64,000 nucleotides of DNA, from NCBI GenBank assembly GCA_026874595.1, contig CM049317.1:30068901-30132900 (forward strand), given 5' to 3'. The translations under genes were made by a program, and so were the position numbers. The notes beneath the pieces were generated by a model. It worked only from the letters and a program-made list of their open reading frames with translations, did not search any database and was not told the DNA's origin. The stretch is from Sipunculus nudus. Taxonomy: Eukaryota; Annelida; Sipuncula; Golfingiida; Sipunculidae. This document shows positions 11,886-24,100 of this stretch, piece after piece; the first letter of the stretch is position 1; every line of letters starts with the position of its first letter.

Positions 11886-13019
11886 AAAGTGTTTATGCTT
11901 TTTACACAATAACCCCAATAACATCTTATAAGTGCATTTATAGATTTATTATTAACAACAATTTTTTTTTCTCAACTACATATATGTACATTTGTAACTA
12001 CATATGTGTACATATGTCTTCAAATAAATATGAACTGATTTTACATGATGAATCCAGTGTGTCAATGGACTGGGTTACTACTCAAGTCACCTTCTCCGCT
12101 CTAGACTGGCCAAATCCATGAAATAGTTATGACTTTATTGTTGCTTTTGACAGAGAAATCAAACGTTCCCGCTTTGTATCGCACTCAATAGCGGTACCGC
12201 AATCTTGCGGCAACTCATATAATTAAATACAAATACTAAAGCCCAGGCAGGGCTATCTCCGCTCATTTTCATATAAATGCTCTGCGGAGGTGTATGGGCT
12301 CCAGTGAGTGCTCTCTTTCTCTTTTTTTTGGTGTTCTTATATACAAGGAAGCAAATTGCTAGTTAAAATCTCCGATGTTATCCTGGGTTATGTTTACGTC
12401 ATTTACAAAAGTACATTTTATCCGTACGTTGTACCAGACAAGGCACTTTGCCAGAGTGAAGATCCTTTGCCAAAGCATAGCTTTCAGTTTCGCTTGCGAA
12501 GCTCGTATTCATATTCATGTCAGGAAGGATTAAATCAGAACAGTATACAGGTTTTCGGCAGCAATGTTGATCAAGGTGTAGGTACAAATCATTACAGGTA
12601 TGTGGTTATGTTACGGGTCATGGTTAGGAAGTATTTTCATTTATTGCGTATTATACTTGTGGTGACATAAGACGTGTTGAACCTATTAAACTTTTACTAA
12701 GAAACTTAAGCAGTGACAACGGTGACATAAATTGATATCTTTGAATATTAGGGTAGAATTACACAACAGATAGGAATGCAGGCCTCCGCTTTATTGGCGT
12801 TCCTTAATGAGGGATGCTCAACAAAATGTGTTTTCTTTCGTCCCAAATTTCCAGGTATGAGTGATTGTACATTTGTGAATATTTAAATTAAGTTTGCAGA
12901 TGCCACATCATCTTATTTTAACCCACTATGCATTATCTAATACTTATAACAGGAATTCGCCCCACCTTTGTCCTCAATGTTCTCTAAAACCGCGTTGCGT
13001 ATGACATTATACCTCATTT
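11886..13019. other. Intergenic; one open block of unknown status
   Basis: From 12350 to 12599 an open frame is bounded by ACAAG and ACAG/GTATGT, an exon-like layout. The protein has no recognised motif and there is no partner exon. The rest shows nothing. Confidence 0.35.
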
Positions 13020-13987
13020 TTAGCTCAGCTGACTGTAAGTCATCTGAGCTATAGCGATCACTCTTTGTCCGTCGTCCGTCCGGCCATCCGGCCGTCTGTC
13101 CGTTAAAAAAGGCATAAAATAGTAACCGCTGGACATGGAATCTTCTTAGTTTGCATCCAAAGAGGTCCATGAAAAATCTCCTTGGAAACCTGGAATTAGG
13201 TCTCTGTTACCTAAATTCTTCAAGCTATGGGGCTTGAAAGTACCCCCCAGAATAATGAAACTTTTGATTCAAAAGCTCAAATATTTTAACTATTGCATTG
13301 ATCACCATGATTCTTTGCATGGACATTGATCATGGAGTGTTACATCAGTTTCTGCAGACTGTTGGCGCCACCTGTATTTTTTCGATTTTTTACGATTTTT
13401 TTCTCTACTTTTGAGACCTTAAAAGATGTGGTCAGAAGCACCCCCATCATAATTAAAAATTTGATACCAAAGCAGGGCACAAATCATAAACATTGGACCT
13501 GGAATCTTCTAACCTAAAATCCAGGGAGGCCTATGAAAATCTCCTTGGAAACGTGTATTTAGGTCCCTGTTACCCATATTTTCTGAGCTATGGGGCTTAT
13601 AAGCACCCCTCAGAATAATTGAAAATTTGATACCAAAGTAGGGCACAAATCATATCCTTTGGGCCCAGAATCTTCTTACTTGACATCCTGAGAGTTCCTC
13701 AAAAGTTCTCCCCAGAAACCTGAAATTGGGTCACAATGAACTATATTCTCGGAGTTTGGAGTATGTTTGAACACCCTAGAAATAATGCAAAATACACACA
13801 AATTGCCAGATTCCTCATGAAAGGCTGGTTTGTCATCAGATTTGTTGTGCTTATAGGTCTTGATGAACTTAAGCTAATATGCATGAACAATGATGCCACC
13901 TACATTATCTTAATTAGTTTTCTGTGCAAGGACATATTGTCAACATGTCAGTCGGCTGAGCGTCATGACCCACGGGTCACTTGTTAA
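13020..13987 (+). mobile_element. Hairpin-ended tandem-array element, copy 1
   Basis: A complete copy of a family found five times in the window. The left end is a 29-nt hairpin (13022-13050; 13-bp arms AGCTCAGCTGACT and AGTCATCTGAGCT, one mismatch) followed by TATAGCGATCACTCTTTGTC and a CCGTC-rich run. The core is degenerate repeats of about 165 bp that share CTCCTTGGAAACCT, AATTTGATACCAAAG and GGGCACAAATCAT. The right end is GGCTGAGCGTCATGACCC followed by the small hairpin 13966-13979. It recalls the oyster 'pearl' type (unique ends around a ~160-bp tandem core). No protein is encoded. Confidence 0.75.
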
Positions 13988-14199
13988 GGCTATTGTCCCC
14001 GCAGTGACTATGCGATATGAGAATAAATAATTTTAAATGTACATATAATTTTAAGGGATTTATCCGTTTGTACTGGCTTGGGCGGAGGTTAGACCGAGCA
14101 CAGCCGAACTGCCTTCGGCAATGATCAGAATGCGTGCATCGTGGTCACTTAAACAAACGATTAAGGAATATTGTTCATATGAATAACGCTTGCTTTCAG

Positions 14200-14910
14200 T
14201 AAGGTACTTGAGCATGTCTGGCCTTTCATTTGACCCAGGCTCTCACCAACGTGCGATGTCAGTAAAAGTGAAAAACACATGTTTCTCGCTTTATGAAATG
14301 GAGGGTTCAACCCAGGCGGGTAAATGACAAAACCTAATTCAAGATCCCAATTTCAGGAACAGGGGTAGGGTGAGATGGGGTAGGGTCGTGGCGGGGGTTT
14401 CAGGCCTCAAAATTGGTCTAATACGATAAAAAAAAGGTTGCGGCTGAAAATGGAGTCCCATTGGGTCCGCTTCTGCTACTTACGAGGTATGCATATTTCT
14501 GTTTCTTTCTTCAGGAATAGTTTCCTTGCAACGTACATTTAAATAATCTTTCATGAGTTCCTCACATCTACCTAATCTTTATACGTCCAACGATAGAATC
14601 CAGTCAAATATCATCGAAAACCTGAATGTCCTCGCGTCTCTTTCATGTTGGTAATGTAAACATCATCACTGACCAGGTCTTCAAGTTAGACCTACTTGGG
14701 TATGAATTTCTTGCCATGTGCACAGCGCCACAAAATAAATGTAAAAAATATTTATAAATATCTCATTGACACAATATCCCACTGAAAACCTTTATTTTCC
14801 TTTAACTTTTAGAATAAAAAATGAGCAAACATTCCACATCTCAGTTAATATATCTCCCCAACCCCTGTAAAAAGCCCGGTAAACCGGGTTTATAAGCTAG
14901 TATGATTATA
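14200..14910 (+). repeat. Dispersed ~710-bp repeat, copy 1
   Basis: Colinear with the reverse complement of 60139-60850. Shared blocks include CTCGCTTTATGAAA, GGTTCAACCCAGG, TTCAAAATTGGTCT, TTTCTTTCTTCAGGAA, TGACCAGGTCTTCAAG, ATGAATTTCTTGCCA, TCTCCCCAACCCC and a CCGGTA-rich end. The nature of the element is unknown and it has no open frame. Confidence 0.75.
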
Positions 14911-15058
14911 AAACATTGTACATACAGTAATTAATGTATTGTTTATTGATAATTCTACATTTCACTAGATTTGATCCTGCACATATGATATTCATTCTTC
15001 TTTTACAACTGATTTTCTAATTGGATTCAAAATCTGTGAGGTGTTATATATATACATG

Positions 15059-15144
<86 letters not shown>

Positions 15145-16064
15145 TCAAATACCTTTGCCAGATATTTCGGCCCCCTCCTCTCCCTCAGTCCTGGCTACGC
15201 CCTTGGAACTTTGGCCAACATGCCTGGATAAGATGTACATGCAGCTCCAATTAACTCTCATTTATATCAGCGGAAGGACTTTTACAACATTATGTAGGGC
15301 ATTGTTTCATTCATATGAAAACTGAAAGTATATTCATTGCCTTGATAAAGAAATAACTAATATATCACAGAACCTGCTACCCAAGCGAATGCAGGAAGAA
15401 AGAAGAATGCCCACTTGACTGAAAATGTTGAAAAATCAGTGTTATTAACAAGAATGGCAATGATAAACTCCTGTATTTCATTAACAATTTACAGGTCGGC
15501 TGCTATGCATTGAGCACTTTGATACATATACCATATCTTACCTTGTTGTGCTGAACCATTCGATACACGAAATTGTAGTTTGTCGACCTGTGATCTTTGG
15601 GCTTTACACTGAGCTCATTTTGTGTCTCCAGTCAGTCAACTGAAATATACGAAATGTGCACATAATACATATATTGCATATGTTCACCACACATATGCTA
15701 GCGTGGTGCCACAAAAATATTTTAGGTATTTTTTCATGATTTTATTGGCTCTTTTTTGCCGGAATAATGGTTTATGGTTTGTTCAGAAATCTAATATGTC
15801 CATGAAGGTACCTGGAATAGCTAAGGGCTCGAGGCGAAATAATTTGCATTTCTTTAAATGTACAATTTAAAATAAGATTTTTTTTCCAATTAACACCAAC
15901 CTCATACCCAATATGTCAATCCTTTTACTTTTAGTTTTTTTTTAAGCTTATTTGAATACGTTACCTTATTTCCATAAACTGATTGTGTTTACCATATATA
16001 ATTTTATCTCGGAGATATTAAATATTCCAACTTTTTGCAGCAAATTATCTGAGAACATTGAAGA
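14911..16064. other. Region upstream of gene 2
   Basis: It holds a (TACA)n/(TA)n microsatellite at 15060-15141 and otherwise unremarkable AT-rich DNA. TTTTTGCAG at about 16033-16041, just before the start codon, could be the acceptor of a 5' UTR intron. No core promoter is evident. Confidence 0.5.
15060..15141 (+). repeat. (TACA)n-(TA)n microsatellite
   Basis: A compound tetranucleotide and dinucleotide array upstream of gene 2. Confidence 0.97.
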
Positions 16065-16232
16065 ATGGACCTTCGGGTGCTGACAATTATTGTTTGCCTA
16101 TGCCTCATGCACGAGGGCGTCCGATCTGTTAAACGTCCTCTTCCGTACGAGCTGAAGGTGGCTGCATTTAACATGGACAGGTTTGGAAACGACAAACTTA
16201 ACAACAAAAAAGTAGTTGGACATGTCATAAAG
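16065..16232 (+). CDS. gene 2 exon 1 (signal peptide)
   Basis: ATG at 16065 and donor GT 16233-16234, phase 0. It encodes 56 residues: a hydrophobic leader, then YELKVAAFNMDRFG (N7 block). Confidence 0.93.
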
Positions 16233-18034
16233 GTATGCCACACTTCACTGAGGAAACATAATGCCGAAAATAAATTTAAAAACATTGGTCGTGAATGTTA
16301 GCAGATCAGCATACCTATTACAATGAGACATAATATTAATATATACAAGGTGTGGCATTTTACATGCATAAAGTTCTGACTATTAAAGATGTTCTAAGAT
16401 CAAAGTAATTTCATCTTAAAATTCATTTAAAATGAAATCTGTTGCATCAATTATTATTTATTATTGAAAGCATATTGCAATTGTCTAATATTTTAAGTTA
16501 ATGCATTTTACTGTTAAATTCTAGTTCCTACTTCCAATATATCTAGAACACACAGAGCACGTTCCTCTGCAGCACTTATATCTGCACCCAGACGCGCCTT
16601 AAAACTTAATCATCCCAAATCCTATCAATCAGCGTTAATTCATTGAAATTCAACCAAAATATGATATGAAAATGACTATTTGTATAGATATAAATGATTG
16701 CCTATTGTCCATCCTTCCGCAAAGGTTCAATGGAAATCATTGAGAACGTTCTGAGATTTTGTATTCTGAAAACCAACAAAGATGCAGCGTGTCAATCGTA
16801 ATATACAGGGTCAGACTGATGATAAATTTAATGAGTGGTCAAGCTGTGGTGTAACGGGGTGGGAGGGTTTCCGGCCAGCTCCCTCGACTTGAATAACTTT
16901 AGAAATTTAAGTAATAAGCTAGCTTAAGAGATCACTCAAGACAACCACCAGCAAGATCAACACTGCCATGATGCACACGTTACCATGACGACAAGACCCC
17001 GTCAGTTACTAGCTACAGCTCATGAGCTCATGTACGCAGAATATCTTTAAAATTCTACATGAGGGTAGGCCATAGGCCAATTATTTAATGATTTAATTAT
17101 ATGACGCATCGGTTGAATTTTTTAGATGTACGAAAGAAACAGATGAGAGAACACAAGAGGATACCGGGTGTCCTTCAAATTGCTTGTATAACATCGATAA
17201 AAGTTCTCTTATATCACATTTTGCCAATCTGACGATTAAATACAGCGGTAAACATGTAAATATCATTTCGGTGTACAGTTGAAACTCTAATTTAAAATAA
17301 TAAAAAATAAAAAAAATATAGTTTTAAGAGCCATGCTAGCTATAAGACACCGGACCCGAGAAAATTACTATGTTGTGCTTTGTTTACAAATCACAGTTAA
17401 CATATAAAATGAATCTGTTAAAAATTATGTTGGTTTAAAAACTAGATTTTCAACAATATCGTTCAAGCATTTGAGCGTTTTTTTTTTTATTTTAGAATTA
17501 ATTTGCCCCCTTATAACCTTATAAACCTTATATGTCATATTCTTTATATCTGTGTGTGTTTGTGTGTGCATATATACTGTCATACACTGACCAGGTCGTT
17601 TAATTAAAGCCGTCCGTGAAAAATTGAAACCCACAGAAATAAAAGCGATTTATGCTTGAAATTAATAATTTTTATTGGTCTTTGAATTCTATGGGTGTAA
17701 ACTTGCAGCTAAAATGAAAGATTAGTATATAATATAAAAATCCTAAAGCTTTTCACAATTTGGTAATATTCCAAAATGTTAAATGAGCAAATATTGTTTT
17801 TGGACCCTTTTTTTAGAGATCCTAGACAGCACTGTTGAAATGTTATTAAGAAATGAGCACTGGGTCATTCAAGGTTATTTCTTTATCTTTAATACAATAT
17901 GCATGACTGCATGAGTTCGTACAAAGACAGGTTTGTCATGTTGAATGCTATCTTCAGCTTTGAAAAATCAAGTTAGCGCTCGTCATGTTATATACCGTGG
18001 CCATGGACGTTCGTGTGCCTTTCATGGCTCAAAT

Positions 18035-18105
<71 letters not shown>

Positions 18106-19599
18106 ATATATATAATTTTCATGGACAATTTACCAACAGATCATCGAACGTTATGATATAATCTTCCTCCAAGAAATTATGGATGCAAGTGGGGCAGTGA
18201 CAGACACATTACTGAGAAGAGTAAATGAGTGAGTGTATATGCATTATATAGTCTTATCCGATATCGATGTGCATGTGTCCTTTAAACTCATTCAGGTAGC
18301 ATAATCTTGACATAATATGAGACAGTATGAAACGTTCATTCAGTCATGGAGAACTGTCATGGGTCTACTGTGAACGTTGTAACAGTTCACGCCGTTACGA
18401 GATGCCACAGCGCAGAAAACATACGGTACGAACAGAGCTGATTTTACATGCAACAAAATAACCCTAGAGATAACTAGAAATTTGCACTCAGAGAGCGCAG
18501 ACCTCCGCAAAGGCAGCTCATTACCCCATATGGTATTTTTAGAAAGGTAGTATTTTTCCTTAAAAGATTCCTGGATCCAGATGTTGATACGGATTACCCC
18601 AAAAATTTATACAATGTTCGTTTTATCCTTGCCAAGTTATCGTGAAAATGTCATCATATTCGATGAATAACTTTTTGAGTAATGTTGCTTACAACCAGAA
18701 AACAAACCGAGACCGGCAAAAAAATAACTCCCGCTTGGCAGAGATAGGTAAGTCACGCAAGTGTCATGTAATTTATACTCGGTTCACGGTATGATATATG
18801 ATTGATTTACCTTTGATAAAGTTTATATCATGTATGTTACATGTCACTCTAATATTAAATTAATTATCAAATAAACTGATATCCTACAAACCCATTTAAA
18901 CCCTGTTTAATATCTGGAATAAGTTAATTTCTCTTTTGTCTCAAAATTATGAATTTTAGTAAAAAATATAATCAATTTACTATCAGCTCGTGCTTTGGGA
19001 TGTTTTGAACCTCTCCTATCAGTCCTTCCATTTCAACTCAATGTGAAATTCTTTGTGTAAAGTGTTTAAGCTTTCCGCTGGTATGCTCAGCCACCACAGT
19101 TGGAAGTATCCAGTACTAGTTTTGACATCATGTTTTTTATCATGCAAGTTAAAAGTCACTTTAAATCTATATAAGTTAAAAAGAGTAGTATCAAAATATC
19201 ATATGAAAATGAATGAAAATTTAATAAATGCAAATACCATTAGTAAGAATATTTTACAAGGTTAAAAATAATGTATAATTATGGGACTAACATGAAATTG
19301 TAATTATTTTGGATTTGTTTGTATTTTTTGCCAGGGATGAAACCTTAAACAAAGAAAGTAATAAAAACTACGAAGTACTAAATGAATAATGACAATGATT
19401 TTCCAAAGCCATTTTAATTTTTGAAATATCCAACATTCTTCTCATATATAGAAAAGATCCTGTAAATAATCAGTTTGACATGAGGAGGAGTGACCCACTG
19501 GGCAGGTCAACATACAAAGAACGATACGCATTCTTCTTCAGGTATGTATAACACATACAATCATTCATAAATATAATATCAATACACTATATTAACATT

Positions 19600-19668
<69 letters not shown>

Positions 19669-21123
19669 TCTGCGGTCCCACAGCGCTCTATGTTTAGTAA
19701 CAGAGCATAATATATTAAGGTATGTGATAGTTCGAAGTCACTACTGTTCATCGGCTCATCAGGCTCCATGGCGAAAAGTGGATTCTTTTGTTCGGCAAGT
19801 TCTTTTGTTTAAGCTCCAAGCAAAGCAACTTCCTGAACAAACGTTCCGAAATTATATCCACCTGTCTCCATGAATCAAGTGCACCAACGGTGCGAAAAAG
19901 AAATGATAAAAGCCGACACTAAAACAGTTGAATTTCAGTCACCTGATGAGCGATGAGGCCAAACCGGCAGTACTGAAGGTAGTATTAGTATATATACCAC
20001 ATATCCACATATCCTGTGGTACACAAGTTTAGATTTCCAACTGCTTCGCCGTTTAAGCCGGCGATACAAGACCCGCCTCCATTTGCATCCCGTTAAGCGG
20101 CCCCAATCCCTCAGAGTTTAAGAGCGTGCTCACCTTAGGACGAAGAGACAACAGGAGTCTCACATTTGTGAACTAGGCGGCCAAGACCCCAAAATACCTT
20201 TCCGACACCAGAGATGCAACCGCTCGGCAAATGAACATCATCAGCGAGACAGTTAGGTCTGGCTCTAGATTTATCCTGTTAAGCTTTCTGACAACAGGAC
20301 GAGGTTAATTAATTAATTATCTATGAAGTCACTCATTGGTAAACTAGTGGCGGCCAGGACTTCCGGACGAGACCCCTGGTGTCATGGAGACATTTTAACA
20401 GGAAAAAATATAGGGGGACCGATCCCAGATTCCATCCATATCCGGTGGTTCATAAGTGACAAGTCCTGTGTTCCAGCCGCTTCACTAATAAAGCAAGCTT
20501 CACCAGCGAATCAGTTTTGTCTTGCTTCATGAGCACCCTGTAACGTGTGTTTTTCTTCAAGGAATAACAGCAAGCGAATGGGGTCATGTTCCTCCTTTTC
20601 TCACAGTCCCAACCAGTGTAACATTTTCAAGTTTCTCACAACCAACTGGATACCAAGCCTTTGGACAGCAGTGGAAACATTGATTGACCCCACTGTATCA
20701 TTATTCTGAGAATATACTTGAAAATCAAAGTGAAACAATGGAGTCACCATTTTTTGCTAAGAATGTTACCAATTATTAGATTATACTCGAGATAAATTTG
20801 TCAGTCATCTTGATAAATTATCGCATGATATGTGTGTCTCAGACACAGGCTTGCATGGCCAACCGAGTTAACATAGAAAAAACATCACACTAGAATAGCA
20901 GATACCTGTGACACAATGATATATTCTTAATACAAAAGTAGTTAATCGGAGATAATAATAAACGTTTGACTCTCTGTCTGCCTTTTTGTCCATTTTTTGT
21001 TCAGTTGCACACAATATATACCTGTACTCTCGATATGTTTAACTGAATTTGATTAGTACGACCCATTAACGTTTTGTGATAATCAAGATCAAGGTTTGAA
21101 TTCAGGATCATCTTATTTTCACT

Positions 21124-21186
<63 letters not shown>

Positions 21187-24100
21187 TTTTAATTCTCATT
21201 TCAGGACAGATAAAGTTACGGTCAACAAGAAACCCTGGCAATACCCTATTAATAAACGCAATTTCAAGAGACCACCTTTTGCTGTACTGTTTGAAACTAA
21301 TGTAAATCGTGAGTCTACGTCATTAACTCATATCTCAACAGGTATAAAACAAATTGTTAATATATAGCTTGTCAAAGTCACATTCCAGTCGTCTCGAGGT
21401 CCAGATAATCGAACCATTTAAGCAATCTTTTTAAATGGTCAGCTTGAGTAATCTGAACGCCTGCGATATTTTTCGGCACAAGAACAGGTCATGTGTTCCT
21501 TGCGAAGGGCAAGGAAGCAATTTATAAGACTATATATATATATCTCTCTTCAATAAAACTGATAAGCATATGAATGAAAACAGGATTTACTTCATGAAAT
21601 CTAGGCTTTTAACACCCATTTTCACACCGAAATCCTCGTTCAAGTAGACTGAACAACCTGATTTTCCTGATCGAAGACTTAGACGGACAAAGTTGCAGTA
21701 GCGTGCATGCAACCAAGCATCCATCTTTTTTGTTGTTTGTAATCTAACCTAAAAAAATATGAGGACCGAAAAGAAAGCGGTCCAGCGATTCCTTTCAGGG
21801 TACGAGAACATTTCCGCTATCAGTGAAAGGAGGACCTTACTGGTATTTATAAATGTAGATGGAAAGCGGCTTACTTTTTGTGTTATCGTTACAGAACTTG
21901 AATAAAAGGAACTAAGGGTATAATCCATTAAATTCTCTGTTCATGAATTTAAAGCATTATCATGCACTTTTGAATTTCTAACAGTTTGTCAAGAATAACT
22001 GATATGACTTTGGATTAATTTCGAATAGAATGGAGCAAGAATATTTTGTTTGTGTACCTGTGCCAATATTTAGGCCTAACTTACTAATGTGAATTGCGTG
22101 CAGTTTTAGTATGGAAGGATATAAATATTTTGACAAATAAATATTGACACTGGTCAATCAGTGTGCCTAGTTCACAATAATCATACTACTACAAACCAAG
22201 ATTGTATAGTCTGTTCTACGTTTTAATAAATGTTGGGTGTTTCATATGTTAGATTTTTCCCCACTTCAATTTAGCTACTTGGAAGTTTTGGTTCCTTGGT
22301 ATTCACACTAGACCGGGTTGTGCAGTGGAAGAAATAGACCGGCTTGTGGACGCGTATGCTGACTTAATAAAGGAAACGGACATAGAGGTATATTTTATTT
22401 CCAGCTAAATACATTATTATGTATTTTATTCAAATGTTTAACAATGAAACCTTACTTATGTCACGTTTGTGGATGTTTCAATACCAATAGGTAACTCCGA
22501 TATGGCAATTTCAATAGAGGGATTTTTACAAATTGTTTTTTAAAGAATATTCATATGGTTAATTGAAAACCCAAGAGATTGTTTCCAGCTTTGATATAAT
22601 GCGAATGATATTTTAACTATGCTATTTTACTATATTTTCCGGCCCTAAATTAAAAAGAAAACACTTTGATCCATGTCTGTCGATAATTCTTAAACCGAAA
22701 ATAATTCTCGGTTTTCATTTCACCATTTATATCTTTCTGTCCTCCTCTGCTGGCTAATCTTTCGTTTGTTCTCTGTGCGGAAGATGCCGTATATGAAAAA
22801 GTTACTCATTCATTCTATTACGCTCTTTACACAGCGCTTTTACTATAGGCCTACTCCCTATATCGTAAGCGCTGTTTGTTATGACCTCGTATCCTGAATT
22901 GCTACACCAGAGGGAAGCACTGTATTTTCGTCCAATCAGATGAGACCTTGTGCTGGAAGACACGGCCAAGCGAGGAATACACGGAGCCAATCATGTTCAT
23001 TTCGTTTTGAGTGACAGCTCATAGCCCCGGTAACCGTCTGAACAGGCCACAAGCTCAAAGAGGATTGCCACAGACGTGGTTTGCTTGGGGCCTTGGGCAC
23101 ATAGGATGCCCGACTGTTGAGTTGTAATTCAAACGAAACGTAACAACAAAGGCTGTGTGCACGCCTTGCTTGCTGGTTTCAGTTCTGCAGACAACAGATA
23201 CATGGCTACGCTAACACAGTCATAATGTCATAATCGAATTAGTCGATTATGCGAGAATACAGAGGGAGCATTTAAAATTCGACCGTTAACTCTCATCAAG
23301 CGGCGCTTGAAGCGCAGCTATGGGCGGAGCAAGGATGCCTGTAGAGTGTTTGTTTATTGGCATCCGATTGGCTGCTTGTCACATCTTACGCACGTTTTTT
23401 TCAGCGGACAACGAACCGCCATTTGGTGTCTAAATATATCATAAACGGTCAAAGCTGACAGCGTGAAAATCAGTTTCTTCTTTAGAAGCGCAAAATTTCC
23501 GCTGCCTCGGGAGCGTATATGATTCTATGAAGTCTCTGTCAATAATAAGATTTTTAAAATCTCAGTCTCTTGTCTATATCTGGTGGCCTTATTTGGTACG
23601 TCAGAGATTGTAACGACATTGTATTCCGTTTGCTGTCAGCAAAATTGTCAAATTTTTCCCTTGGTATCTTTTGCTGCGTGATAAAGTTCATGACCTTAAC
23701 AAGTGCATTGCCTTATTGACTTGATTCAATGTATAGCTCTTCATCTTGGTGCAATTTATTTTTCCAAAAGGATGTCATCTTAGGCGGAGACTTCAATGCA
23801 GGATGTGATTACGTGAGAACAGATGACTGGGACGATATTCGCCTTCACACGAATCAAAATTTTCATTGGGTCATTAACAATAACGCCAGAACAAACCTTG
23901 GTAGAAAGCCATGCCCATATGACAGGTAAGTTCAAAGAAAACCGTAATTAAATCGACTCTTTTAAAAGATGTATAGGTAGAAAGAATTTGTCATTAGCAG
24001 GGATCCATCCTAAAAGTCACGAGTTCCACAACGTAAAAATCAAATGATAATACTGAAGGTGTTTCTGGAACTTAGAATAAATGTGAATGGACTACAATAT

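Noticed and set aside
15021-15325. Open frames of poly(Tyr-Ile) over AT arrays (also at 5.7, 21.1, 30.0, 30.5 kb)
   Set aside because: They are translations of microsatellites with no start or splice context.
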